From Beaufortia kweichowensis (Eukaryota; Chordata; Actinopteri; Cypriniformes; Gastromyzontidae), in the NCBI GenBank assembly GCA_019155185.1, contig CM032798.1, positions 18,111,121 through 18,175,120 of the forward strand: a stretch of DNA of 64,000 bases, in the 5' to 3' direction. The position numbers and the translations under genes were made by a program. Positions 25,701-37,571 of the stretch are shown here, piece after piece (the stretch's first letter is position 1; the number at the start of each line of letters is the position of its first letter). The notes below the pieces were generated by a model. It made no database searches. It saw only the letters and a list, made by a program, of their open reading frames with translations, and was not told the DNA's origin.

Positions 25701-28700
25701 TGAAGAGTCATCCTTTCTCTGCTGGTTTGTGTATTTTAATTCACAGAAATCATAGATAGATTGTTGTCTCTCAAAAACGTTTTTTTTTGTCACATCCATA
25801 ATGCATGTATATTTCCATTTTTAAAATAGGTAACTCGTGTATAGACTGATATTTTTCTGATATCTTTTAACATGGCTTAAGTAAAATATAAACAGATGGT
25901 TCAGTACATTGATAATAAATGCATTCTGTGAGAATTTATATTTCAAGTTTTGACTGATAAGCTGTTTGTACCTGAATGTGGTCTAAGAGGCATTTTTCTG
26001 TCTCAGATGTCTGGGTCCGGGTCAGAATGATTGTGTAGATTCCTCCAGGTCAGCTGCTGGGTAAGTGTCTCCCTCTTCTGGTGGTCTTATGCAGCACCTG
26101 CAGATGATACTGATTAAAGTGTGTAATTGTGTAAACCTTGTTTTGTTTTGCAGGTTGCCGGTTACAGCAATAGTGCTAAGCGTTATATTGGGGTGCTGCT
26201 TGCATTTTCAGTGTTTGTGTTCAGCGTTCTGTATCGGAGAAGTGTTGCCATCCGCCGAAAGCGTGCCATGAGGAGATATCTGCAGAGCGGAGAGGTGTGT
26301 GCCCAAATACAAGATGTGTTCAATTAAATGTAAATAGCATTGCAGAGTTTTACAAATGTGTTAATGTGAACAACTGTAGAGCTTTGAACCTCTGGAACCA
26401 GGAGAAAAGGGTGTGAAAGTTCATGCTCGTATTCTGAGAGGATCTGAACTGAGGAAGATCAAACCTCTCGGCTCTGGAGTGTTTGGCACTGTGCACAAGG
26501 TACTTCAACACCTGACAATTCCTCCAAAATACTAAAACATTATCTCAAGATGTTCTCATTTTGATCTTATTATGATTGGTTTCTTCATAGGGATTGTGGA
26601 TTCCAGAAGGAGACACTGTGAAGATCCCGGTGGCCATCAAGACTATTCAAGACCGTACGGGTCGACAAACCTTCCATGAAGTTACAGATGTAAGATAAAC
26701 CCACAAAAACCTCCAAACAAAATTAGTAAGGAGACATGAGTATAGACATGCTTTGGCTTTTTCAAATCTATTAAAACGTTCCCACAAGTTTCTGAAAGGT
26801 TACTGGCGAGGGCATTTTCAAAGATTTAACCACAAACACTCAAAAAATCTGCACATACTGTACAGTACCAGTCAAAAGTTCGGAAACTATTGACAAAGAT
26901 GTTTTTCAAGAGCCTAAAAATATTTTAATCTAAAAGCGATGTTTTAATGTTTGAAATTACTTTTGCAAAAGTATAATTGTGCCAACATATTAATTTCTTT
27001 ATTTAGAAAACTTATTTCAAAATTCATTTAATAAATAAAAATCAGCCAATAAGAGTCCAGCATAGACAGAAATTTGTTGGTGTTTAAAAAGCTTCTCAGG
27101 TTGAGACCTCAAGATGCTGAATGATAAAATGTCAAGAGTATGATTTCACAAATTCTAGACAAAGGGCGACTTCTTTTGAAGATTATCAGATATAACAACA
27201 TAATTCCCACAATTACAGTTTTGTTATTTCATGGTTTTGATGAGTTCACTACTATCCTAAAATGTGGAAAAAATCTATACAACAGTGATGAAGTGTTTCC
27301 AAACGTTTGACTGGTATTGTATAAAATGATCCTGACATTTATTCTCATCTTGCAGCACATGTTGGCGATGGGAAGTCTAGATCATCAGTATATAGTGCGA
27401 CTCTTGGGTGTCTGTCCGGGTCCCAATCTGCAGCTGGTCACTCAGCTCAGCCCGCAGGGGTCTTTACTGGAACATATCCAACAGCGCAAAGGGAGTCTGA
27501 ACCCTCAGAGACTCCTCAACTGGTGTGTGCAGATTGCCAAGGTAAAAAAAAGCTTTAATTTTAATATGCTGATGGCAAAATAAAAGCATGAAACAGATCG
27601 TAGTTATCCAGCTTACATTGTACTCTGTGTAACTGATATCTTTTCTTCTAGGGTATGTACTATCTAGAGGAGCAAAGAATGGTCCACAGAAATCTGGCTG
27701 CCCGTAACATTCTGCTCAAGAGTGACTTTATAGTTCAAATAGCCGATTATGGTATTGCTGACCTCCTCTACCCCGACGACAAGAAATACTTCTTCAATGA
27801 AATCAAGGTAGACCAAAGCTTCATGATCAGTAAATGTCTTTGTAGCTAGTGTTGGATAATAAACTGTGCCTCTAACTTTCTTTCTAATGTTTGTACATCC
27901 TGATAGACACCAATTAAGTGGATGGCCCTTGAAAGCATTTTGTTTCGTAGATACACACACCAGAGTGATGTTTGGAGCTATGGTGAGTGTGTGTTGCAAA
28001 GTAAAACTGTACTGTATTTAAAAATAAAACTTACAATAACAGACCACTCCCTCTGTAGGCGTGACAGTGTGGGAGATGATGTCATATGGGGCGGAGCCTT
28101 ATTCTGCCATGAGGCCACAGGAAGTACCTGATCTGTTAGAGAAAGGGGAGCGTCTCTCACAACCTCAAATCTGCACTATAGATGTCTACATGGTTATGGT
28201 CAAATGTGAGTCTTTTTGTATCCCACAATACAGATAAACAATTTTGGATACACTTAATAGACATACTTTTTAATACACAAAGGTTATATTATGAAGATAT
28301 GAATGTGAATGTATATTTTATTAGGTTGGATGATTGATGAAAATGTTCGGCCAACTTTTAAAGAGCTTGCCAATGAGTTCACGCGAATGGCCAGAGACCC
28401 TTCCCGGTATCTTGTCATTAAAGTAAGACAAATTTAATACTTAATTGTTCATTTGATGCATTTTATATGACATAACAAAAAGGTAAAGCTAGGACTTTTA
28501 GATGACTGTTGATTTTTAATGTTTTAATACTAGGAGGAACACAGAACCGCTGACTCCGCCTCAGATGAGTCTCATCAACGAGGTACAGAGATGGACATTC
28601 TGGGGGTCGCGCTGGAGGATCAGGAAGACGAAGTATTGGAAGACGCGATAGACACTCCTCCCTACGTGACGCCATCTAGAAGTTTCTCTAGACTGCGTAT

Positions 28701-30416
28701 GGATTCTCATCGGGTGCGTTACAGTATATTATAAAGGCTAAAATCAACATATGAGTGATGTTCACATTTTCATGTAAGTTTCTTTCTATTGTTACCCCAG
28801 TCAAGTTTGATCACCGGATATCTGCCAATGATCCCTGGTCTGGAAAACTCTGTGCAGGCGAGTGTTTTACATGATTTAATCGTGTTTTTGAGAGAAACAT
28901 ACTTCTGATTTCTGTGAATTAGAATTCACAAACCAGAAGCAAAAATACCCAACAAATGGAGAACAACATTCAAAGAACATAAAATAGTTGTTTTATTTTT
29001 CATGTTTTATTTATGAGGAATATGGATTGATATGAATGTGACAATTCTGAAACCAGCACTATGACTATGAAAAATCATGATGTATAAATTTGAGAGAGAA
29101 ATCACATGGGTATTTAAATCACCAAATATTGACATCTGAGATATCAATATGATGAAAACCTTTGATAAAATGTATATTGCCCTTATAGTACCAGAGTTTG
29201 ATATATTGTCTGACTTATTTCGCTGTAGACGGTATGGGCGTCTCGTTCCCGTCTGGACTCGGCGTGCACTGAGAGCTCAGAAGGACACGGCACTGCAGTT
29301 GAACAGGAGATGAATGAAGACTTCTCATTGGTCGGCAGCATGAGGAGGGTCACACATCGTGAGGACAGCGCTTACATGTCACAGCGCGACAGCCTATCAG
29401 GACCTCCGGACACACCCTCTCCAGGGACTCAAGAAGAGGACCAAAATGGATACGTGTTGCCTGGATTTGGTGACAGTCCGGAGAAAGGTGAGAATAATAA
29501 AAAGTAATATTTAATACTTTATGTAATGCAATACAGAAATATCAGTAACATTAAAACTTTTTTTTTTTCTTTAGAATCACTTCTGTTTTTGCCTTCACGT
29601 GGGACACTTTCTCAAAAGAGACTGTCAAGAGGTCATTCCGGAGACTTTTTAGAAACTCACAACAGAGCAAATGAAGAATACGAGTATATGAACAACCAGA
29701 CCCTCTCTCTCGGGCACATACCAGGGCAGCTTAAGGATTACAATCAGCGACCGGCACGAAACCGCAGCTCGTCCTTCAACCCTGCAGGATCATACAGCAA
29801 TCACAAATCTCCCGGCTATATCCGACCCAGCAAGAGATCGTCGGTCGAGGGCTCAGAGAGTAGCGGAGGTCTCTCCCTGTCCTCGACTGACCAAAGGAGT
29901 CACAGCGACGGTGATTTCCTTTCTAGTGAAGCAGAATACATGGATGCTGATTTGGACCCCCAGGAGGTTCAGTACGAGTACATGGACATCCGTGGTAGTG
30001 GAGGACCACCGAGTAACAAGCTACTCAAACTCCTCCAGCAGAGACCCGTTTCTCATCCTCCTCTCAGGAAGTTGCCACAAGGCGATGAAGACGAGTACGT
30101 GGAGGAAGACTATCAGTATACTAACCGTCAGCCACGGCTGAGGAATTCTTTAAGGCTGTTGGACGGGGAGGGTGAAGTATATGAATATGAGGAAATGGAC
30201 TCATTGGCTGCAGGTGGAGCGTCAGGAGCTGAATATCAGAATTTGGACGGAGACGAGGAGGAGAATGTTGGGCTGAAGGATGGAGAATGGTCGGGCGGAC
30301 CCAGAAGCCCAGGGCCGTACGTCAAAATGCACGCAGGGATGGAAAATAACTCTTTTGATAATCCTGACTACTGGCACAGCAGGTCGTTTCGTAAAGCAAA
30401 TGTCGTTCATACATAA
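13929..30416 (+). CDS. erbb3: ErbB3 receptor (neuregulin receptor, pseudokinase)
   Basis: 28 exons: 13929-14001, 19314-19471, 19717-19903, 21431-21556, 21711-21773, 21883-22001, 22177-22318, 22496-22609, 23329-23446, 23642-23715, 23799-23889, 24367-24584, 24670-24802, 24896-24989, 25081-25238, 26007-26060, 26168-26294, 26380-26499, 26591-26689, 27356-27541, 27652-27807, 27907-27982, 28059-28205, 28325-28422, 28534-28713, 28801-28857, 29229-29487, 29575-30416; about 1422 aa (human 1342). Signal peptide 1-23; two leucine-rich L domains alternate with two Cys-rich domains; TM about 646-665; kinase fold about 700-970. ErbB3 hallmarks: HRNLAARN (Asn at 832 replaces catalytic Asp), His757 instead of the helix C Glu, DYG for DFG; Lys740 in VAIK is kept. 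The tail carries PI3K-type YxxM sites (YLPM, YEYM twice, YEEM) and NPDYWHS. Known role: binds neuregulin and signals through ErbB2/4 heterodimers. Odd points: exon 17 acceptor choice, lost domain I disulfide, GC donor at 28858. It could be either teleost paralogue (a or b). Confidence 0.96.
16681..16722. repeat. (TC)n microsatellite in erbb3 intron 1
   Basis: 21 pure TC units. Confidence 0.96.
17960..18174. repeat. Foldback MITE, copy 2
   Basis: Begins with a decayed 'agtaatagttcaccc' and ends 'caatccctttaa'; shares the 'cacaaaagaagatattttgag' type core with the other copies. Confidence 0.7.
18336..18597. repeat. Foldback MITE, copy 3, with near-perfect inner palindrome
   Basis: Arms 18386-18420 and 18460-18495 are almost exact reverse complements (about 35 bases, around a 39-base loop). 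The outer right end reads gggtgtactatccctttaa. It is the best-kept foldback structure in the window and differs in its core from copies 1, 2 and 4. Confidence 0.8.
19022..19265. repeat. Foldback MITE, copy 4 (right end missing), just upstream of erbb3 exon 2
   Basis: Starts gaagggatagttcaccc and ends near gaagaaagaaattcatgcag, lacking the right terminus. Exon 2 starts only about 50 bases downstream, so the element abuts the exon 2 acceptor region. Confidence 0.7.
20285..20770. repeat. Dispersed repeat family B, long copy (erbb3 intron 3)
   Basis: The most complete copy: 'tttattaccaat', 'cctgttgatagagtcca', 'aggatttctgtgaatt', 'caaaccagaagcaataat', 'atgaggaatatggac' and 'gacctcacatgagcattt' occur in this order and recur in the copies at 28895 and 48720. 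A partial MITE end follows (about 20810-20905). Confidence 0.65.
22610..22790. repeat. (CT)n tract directly after the erbb3 exon 8 donor
   Basis: A 180-base pyrimidine tract, mostly CT, starting at the 5' splice site of intron 8. Sense RNA would be (CU)n. Confidence 0.92.
25470..25960. repeat. Dispersed repeat family B, reverse copy (erbb3 intron 15)
   Basis: Contains 'catgtgaggtctctctcaaag' wording and ends 'atttcaagttttgactgataag', the reverse of the family seen at 20285. Confidence 0.6.
26861..27321. mobile_element. Tc1/mariner-like MITE, copy 1 (erbb3 intron 19)
   Basis: Terminal inverted repeats CAGTACCAGTCAAAAGTT... and ...AACGTTTGACTGGTATTG flanked by TA. No transposase is present. 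A related copy is at 52476-52935. The TIR wording is typical of teleost Tc1-type elements. Confidence 0.8.
28895..29185. repeat. Dispersed repeat family B, copy (erbb3 intron 26)
   Basis: Shares 'gatttctgtgaattagaat', 'accagaagcaaaaatac' and 'gacatctgagatat' with the 20285 copy. It fills most of the GC-AG intron. Confidence 0.6.
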
Positions 30417-31255
30417 AAACTGGGAAATAACGGAGAATATTTTGAACAAATTTAAGCTGAACTGATCAAAATATTATTCAAGAATGCACTTCCTACTGGT
30501 ATAAATCCAGGAATTCTGATAAAACCTTGACAAAACATGTATTTTCTTGATGTAAATATGGCATTAATTGGTTTAATACCTATACAGTCACACGGCATGA
30601 AGGTCATTAAGTACGCGGATCGTCCAGAAACACTTTTGAATGGCTTTTCTTAAAGTGGTGAAGGTATCAGATTAACCAGATTCATAAACTATATATGTGA
30701 TGCACTGATATTTACAGCTATATGTTTATGTAAATGTGTGGTTGAATTGTTCAGCCGTTGTTAAACTCATCAAGAAAAGCTGTAAGTTTGCAGTTTGTTC
30801 ATTTGTAAATTTGTGTTGTTGTTAAATATCTGATGTTTAATGTTCTCATAAAGTGCCAAATTCAATCAAATGCTGTTACTGACATACAACCAGGCATCTA
30901 TTCAGATTGTGCTCATGTTATTTCTTAATTTTAGTGTAATTTTAAGAGACATTTGTGATATTATGTATGGACAGTTATACAGCATATTGATTGAATCTGT
31001 GGCATCACTTTTTTCCTCTGAGAAGTGTTTGTATGCCTTGTGAACAAATCATAATGAAGTACTTGTATTATGTTTCAGGTGAAATGGCCAGTACACAAGC
31101 TTTACAACAAAACACATATCAACAAATAAAGTATTTTGATACACTACATGTTTTGATACATAGATGATATGTGCTGTCATAATGATAACTTTTACATTTT
31201 TGTATTCTTCACTTTTGATCTGAAACTTTCAATAAATTGTTTACCTGGACTTTTT
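30417..31255 (+). other. erbb3 3' UTR
   Basis: No further coding sequence. AATAAA signals are at 31125-31130 and 31231-31236. From there to about 31990 the sequence is very AT-rich and I see nothing else. Confidence 0.6.
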
Positions 31256-32017
31256 TTAAATGACAAAACTTTTTACCTTTATGTTTCTCTCTGTGTGTTA
31301 TTTGCCAACATGTGTCAGACTCTTCAACACAAATTTTATTTTAGATAAACATTACAGTATTCATTTAAATACTACAAAAATATTACCTAATTTTATGCCT
31401 CAGATTTGGTCTGAACATTGGCAGATTTAAACAGAAGCGTGATAAATCCATCTAAACATTAGTATATGCATTTCTTTATCTTCTAGACCCACTCTCTTAG
31501 TCTTGTGTAAAGAATTTTTTTTTTTAAATAAATTTTTAGTTAATTTTGAGTACATACAAGAAACATTTAAACATCTGTAATTAATATTATTTAATCCATA
31601 TGATTTATTATTTACTTATTTTATCCATAATTTTATTATTTAATCCATATATTTTAATCCATTAATCTAAATATATTTGTTAATATTATAATATTATAAA
31701 TATATGAATATTATTAATTATATTTATATTAAATAAATTTAATAAAACAATATTATTATAAAACACTCAAAATCTCTCAAATCTTTAAGGTATCCAGGTT
31801 AATGTGTATATTAATATGTTATTTTATAAAGTTTGCATGAGTCATTATGTCGTGAAGTGTCGCACCTTAAAAATTGTTCTTGCAGTCTGAGAGAATGAGA
31901 GCATTTTACATTTACATCATACAAACTACAAAAATAACCAACATCAGATAATGTAGTTCACTGCAAAACAACAAATTCGAAAACCACGCTCTGTTACGCC
32001 CTTTCTGACGATCAACG

Positions 32018-32146
32018 TAATGGGCGGGGCTACGTCGTGCGTGCAGGTCGTGGGCGGAGCGCGTCGGTCGGTGAACCGCTCGGTAGTGGCGTGACTGATT
32101 CCTGCTGTTCCGCTCATCGGATAGAGAGACAGACAGACGGTTCGAG
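32018..32146 (+). promoter_or_regulatory. pa2g4 CpG-island promoter and 5' UTR
   Basis: CpG-rich, TATA-less, with GC boxes GGGCGGGGC at about 32021-32029 and GGGCGGAGC at about 32051-32059. This is typical of a housekeeping promoter. The start site is not visible. Confidence 0.6.
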
Positions 32147-35100
32147 ATGTCCGACGACGAGCAACAAGAGCAGACCATCGCCGAGGACCTGGTCGTGACC
32201 AAGTACAAGATGGGCGGTGACATCGCCAACCGTGAGTTTGACGTTTGAGTGATGGAGGCGTTGAGTCGGTGTCACGGGCCTCCACGTGTTAGGACGAGAT
32301 GAGCGGCGTGCGAGAAACTAGTGTGACTTTGTCCTGCACGCTGACGTATACGATCTCTGCGTACACCTGTAGTAAACATAACGTTTAATCTAGTGTTTTT
32401 CTGTAAACGTTGTGCAGTGTGTTAAAGTTGTTACGGAGTCATGCTTGAGCTAATGCTAGCTAGCATTAGCCATCAGTGCATGTCAGTGGGCATTTATGGT
32501 AGTCTCATTGCCACCTGTTACGGGTTACAATGCAGATCAGTCACATAATTCATAATCTATTCACTAAGTACGCATAAGTAGTGTGCACTATAGACTCACA
32601 GGGTGCATGTAAAATGTTAAGATGAACTTTAGCTAGTGCTGGCTGGGTAGTGTCAGGACTGTTGACTTTATCTATGGAAAGCAAGCAGATGGTGACTGTG
32701 ACATTGTGTTTTTTGAATAGCAGTGCTCTTCTGGTTCAGTAATCGGGACTGTTTGTTTTGTCTCAAAGGTTTTTGTTAGTCTAAAGCAAGCATCACTTTT
32801 ACTGTTACTTTTAATTAGAGAGAGGGATTTTCCTAAACTTCATATCATTAACATACTTACTTCCTTTCCTTCTTCTGCAGAACACAGAAGATGATATTTG
32901 AAAGCATGTTAATAATCAAACAACACTGACCCTCGTTGACTTCCATTGTATGAACACAAAACCACTGAGACATTTCTCAAAATATCTTCTTTTGTGTTAC
33001 ACTGAAGAAACAGTCACATACAGGTTTTAAATGACATGAGGGTGTTTGGGTGAACTATCCCTTTAAGAATCCAGGTTAATTGGGACACCCAGATGGCTGT
33101 CAAAAGTTTTGAATTTACCTCAGATTACTCTATTCAACTTAAGTGTTTGTGATATAGATGTCAATAATACTTAAAATCTTGCTGTTTGGTTTTTGCCACA
33201 TCATTTATGTTCCTTATTGGCTCATTACTTTTAGTTGTATGAAAAGCGCCCCATAGTTTCCATCCACTATCTTATTTTGTTTTATTTCAAAATATCTCTC
33301 TTATCTCTCTAATAGAGACGCTGAAGGTGGTCATCGAGGCATCCAAGCCTGGAGTATCAGTTCTCAGCCTGTGTGAGAAGGGTGACGCTTTCATCATGGC
33401 AGAGACCGGGAAGATCTTTAAGAAGGAGAAGGATATGAAGAAAGGTGAGATAAAGGAAGTTCTATTAACATCTGGAGGAGTGATCAGACGTCCCTTAACT
33501 AGTCATGGTTAACAACACACAGGTTTTATTTGCAATATCTCTCTCCTGGCGTATGTTTCCAAAATCTTTTTGTTGAAGGTTGGTGGTTGTCATCCTTTCT
33601 TGCAGGCATTGCGTTCCCAACCTGTGTGTCAGTCAATAACTGTGTGTGCCACTTCTCTCCCCTGAAGAGTGACCCAGACTACATGCTGAAAGATGGAGAT
33701 TTGGTCAAAATGTAGGCACACACCCCCCTCACCAGTTTGTCTGCGTTTGTCTAACCTCACCATCTCTCTTCCCACCTCCTCTTCTGCTTGTTGAAGTCAC
33801 AACCCTTCCTTTTACCGGCCTTAAATCTCTATTTCCATCTTGTCTGGAGTATTTACCTACTGTGTCCTTCAGTGACATCCCAGTGCTGTCTGTGTGTCTT
33901 CCTGCTTGTTCCCTTGTTGTTTTGTGAATCACAAATGCAAGTGTGCATGTAGTTTTCACAGTGTTTATACGTGTTTCTTTCGCAACACAAGGCTGTGACT
34001 TTCTTAACATGAAACCATTATTAAAGGGATAGTTCACCCAAAAATTACAATTCTGTCATTTATTCACCTTCATGTTGTTTAAATCCTGTATGTGACTCTT
34101 TCTTCAGTGTAACACAAAAGAAGATATTTTGAGAAATGTCTTGTGTTCATACAGTGGAAGTTAATGTTGTTTAATTATCAACATTCTTTAAAATATCTTC
34201 TTTTGTGTTGTGCAGAAAAAAGAAAGTCATACAGGTTTAAAATAACATGAGGGTGAATAAATTATGAACAAAATTGTTTTTGGGTGAACTAGCCCTTTAA
34301 CTTTCTAAATTTACATTCCTTGTCCTAAAAAACTTTTGCCCAATTTTTAATTGTATGAAAATGGTATGAAATCCCACTTTTAATGTTTTGATTCTCAGCA
34401 AAAAAATTAAGTTCCTCCTACATTTTATTATGTATTTGGTCTTACTTAATTCATTTCACATCATGCAAATAAAATCATGTTAACTTTAAATTCTTGATAG
34501 TATTGTATTAATCTAAAGATGCTTAATGTTGCCAAAGTTCGCATTTGTAGTTAATCACCAAGATGTTGGGCCCGTCCAATCTTTATGTAGTAAACTCTTG
34601 TTTTTTGTCTCATTGTAACTCAACATTTTATTTCTCCTTCATCTCAACAGTGATTTAGGAGTACACGTTGACGGCTTCATCTCCAACGTGGCTCACAGTT
34701 TTGTTATAGGAGCTACAAAGGTGTGTTTGTTTTTCATCGCTCATTATGTTACACTACAGTTTTGAACCTTTGTAATTTTATGAACATTAATTTCAAGTTT
34801 AGTATACTGCTCACAGGAATACTTAATGGAAGCTATTTTGTAAATTATGAATCAAAAGAATGTAAATGCTACATCATGTTGTGTTGTTGGATTTATTAAG
34901 GAAGCACCTGTAACAGGAAGGAAAGCTGATGTCATTAAAGCAGCGCACCTGTGCGCCGAGGCCGCTCTGCGTCTTGTCAAACCTGGCAACCAGGTTAGTG
35001 CATTTTCACCCGACTGTCAAATATATTTATGCTTTTTAACATTTTGGTAAAAAAATACTGTACAGAACATCCAGTTACATTCACAGGTGTAAACTGTTGT

Positions 35101-37571
35101 TTCTCTTTTTGTCTTCTGTTCTGTTTACCTTTGTAGAACACACAGGTCACTGAAGCCTGGAGCAAGATCGCCGGATCATTCAAGTGCACTCCAATTGAAG
35201 GTGATTTATCTTCTTTCAGATGGGATAGTCCCGTCATTATAAAAAATTAAAACAACAACATTAATTTTAAGTCGTAAGGTGTGGTTAGTCTGAATAAACT
35301 AATTTCTACTACAGAAACGTGACTTAAAATCCGGTGATATCTGATATTAAATTTAATAACACTTAATGACATGAAAGATTTGACCAACCCAAATCTGCAG
35401 GTGCACATGTCAACAGGAATGTCTCATTGGTTTGCTTTGATTCACTTTTTTCTTTTGTTCATTGATAGGCATGCTGTCCCATCAGCTAAAACAACATGTT
35501 ATTGATGGAGAAAAGACTATAATCCAGAACCCTACAGATCAACAACGGTACGAACTAGACAGATGACAAAAAATTCAGAGAAAAATGTTTAGCGTTATGA
35601 ACTTAATGGTTGCAGTTCAATAATAAAAAGAGTAAGACTGTAATTAGCAGTACTAATCTGAAAACAATCATCACCATTAATTCTTACTCATACTTAAAAA
35701 AACAAATATTTCACCAAGAAATAATAATTCTTTCTTAATTTACTCACCCTGATGTCACGACTGATGTACTTGACTGCCTTGAGTTTTTCTTTTAATATCC
35801 ATCACTTTATGTACATATATAGGTCCCAAAATGACCTTTATATACAATAGGTATAGCTTAAATAGGATGAAAAAACAAAACAAGTGCATCATAATGCTAA
35901 ATCTTTAAATATGATGACACGTCAGTAACATCTCATTGGTTCTTAAATGTCTTATGACTAATTGTTGCGATATTGCCAAGATTGTTTGGATTACTTTTAT
36001 AATGAGTGTAAGTGTGTTTTAGAGCTTTAACAAATGAAATGATGGATATTTTTGTGAAATCTGTCTGTAAATGACTGAAGTAAGAAGTCATATAAAGCTG
36101 GGATGGCATGAGGGTGAATAAATAAGGAAAACTTTCATTCTTGGGTCAACTTTAACTCGGAACAACTGTTTATGCTGAAATGTCTCCCTCTTGTGTCTGA
36201 ATTAACAATGAGACCCTAACAATTGCATCATTGTTTAGCTAAAAGTATTCACCATACTAAATTATTGAACATAGTGATTTTGAAGTGTTCTTGACCGTCT
36301 TTTATTTGTCTCATAACAGTAAGGATCATGAGAAGGCAGAGTTTGAGGTTCATGAAGTGTATGCTGTGGATGTTCTGATCAGCACAGGAGAGGGGAAGGT
36401 AAATCTATCCTAAAATCTATAAATATAAAAACATGAAAACAGTAAGACATCATTTTGTGGGGTTATGTACATAAACTCATTCTACATAATGTAAAGAACA
36501 TTCTGAAAAATAACCTTTAAAATAATCTTTAATATTGACCAAAGATTGAAATCATAGTAAAATTAATAACTGAAATTGACCTTAAATGCTCATCATCTCA
36601 TAACCGATTCACAGACAGGTCACATTTTGCTTCATTCGATCTCTCTTTCAGGCAAGAGATGGAGGCCAGAGAACAACCATCTACAAGCGGGACCCCAGTA
36701 AGCAGTATGGACTGAAGATGAAGACGTCTAGGGTGTTCTTCAGTGAAGTGGAAAGACGCTTTGATGCCATGCCTTTCACTTTAAGGTGCCTAACGTTTTC
36801 AAGCATTTTGCTTTTCATGAACGTTTCCTACTTTGGTAAATCATGAAATGTGCATACATCAAGTGAAGAAACAGGACATGTACTTTTCACTGGTGCATGT
36901 GCATTAAATGTGTTCTTTTATGTACATTCTGCCTAGAACCAAATGTTTCAAATGACTAAATGAATAAAACTGTTTCTATGTCCTTCAGAGCGTTTGAGGA
37001 TGAAGGAAAAGCCCGTTTGGGGGTGGTGGAGTGTGCCAAACACGAGCTTCTGCAGCCGTTCAGTGTACTAAATGAGAAAGAAGGTGAGTCTCTGTATCAA
37101 TGCCTCCTTTTGTTGAATCACTTTCTACTTGCTAAACCTCTTTCTGTCTCTCTTCAGGTGAGTGTGTGGCTCAATTCAAGTTCACAGTGCTGCTTATGGC
37201 CAACGGGCCTTTGAGAATCACCAGTGGACCATTTGAAGCAGAACTCTACAAGTCTGAACATGATGTAGAAGATCCTGAGCTTAAGGTATTTTACAACCAT
37301 CACTTCTGAATGAAGTGAACATCAAATTGTGTTTCGTGCCTTTTGACGTTTTTGGTTTTCATTACAGTCTCTGATACAGAGTTCTGCAAGTCGCAAAGCA
37401 CAAAAGAAGAAGAAAAAGAAGGTGAGTTGTTTTTATTTGTAGTAATTGTTGTATGATAATACATTATATCAGTCAATAACTTATTTCCTCTACGATTGTG
37501 TTTTATAGGCCTCCAAAACTGCAGAAAATGCTACAGGCCAACCAGCTGAGAATGAAGTTGCAGTCAAATAG
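32147..37571 (+). CDS. pa2g4: Pa2g4 / EBP1, ErbB3-binding proliferation-associated protein
   Basis: 13 exons, all GT-AG and phase-consistent: 32147-32231, 33316-33444, 33606-33711, 34651-34720, 34901-34993, 35137-35200, 35469-35547, 36320-36398, 36652-36785, 36989-37083, 37158-37285, 37368-37421, 37509-37571; 392 aa (human 394). Starts MSDDEQQEQTIAEDLVVTKY. It has the methionine-aminopeptidase (M24) fold, known to be catalytically inactive in this family, and a Lys-rich segment RKAQKKKKKK near 370 that in the family supports RNA and nucleolar binding. Known roles: binds the ErbB3 juxtamembrane region, rRNA and ribosomes, and restrains or promotes growth by isoform. A fish difference from human is the SKPGVSV stretch after exon 1. 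It follows erbb3 by 1.7 kb on the same strand, the human arrangement. Confidence 0.97.
32865..33066. repeat. Foldback MITE, copy 5 (pa2g4 intron 1)
   Basis: Right end gggtgaactatccctttaa is intact; the left end is decayed or missing. Internal 'aaaccactgagacatttctc' matches copies 2, 4 and 7 in reverse. Confidence 0.7.
34021..34300. repeat. Foldback MITE, copy 6 (pa2g4 intron 3)
   Basis: Both termini are present: ttaaagggatagttcaccc and gggtgaactagccctttaa. About 280 bases, AT-rich core without coding potential. Confidence 0.85.
35709..36156. repeat. Decayed foldback MITE, copy 8 (pa2g4 intron 7)
   Basis: Left 'tttactcaccctgatgtc' and right 'gagggtgaataaataagg ... tgggtcaactttaac' are recognisable relics; the middle is unrelated to the other copies. 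Confidence 0.45.
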
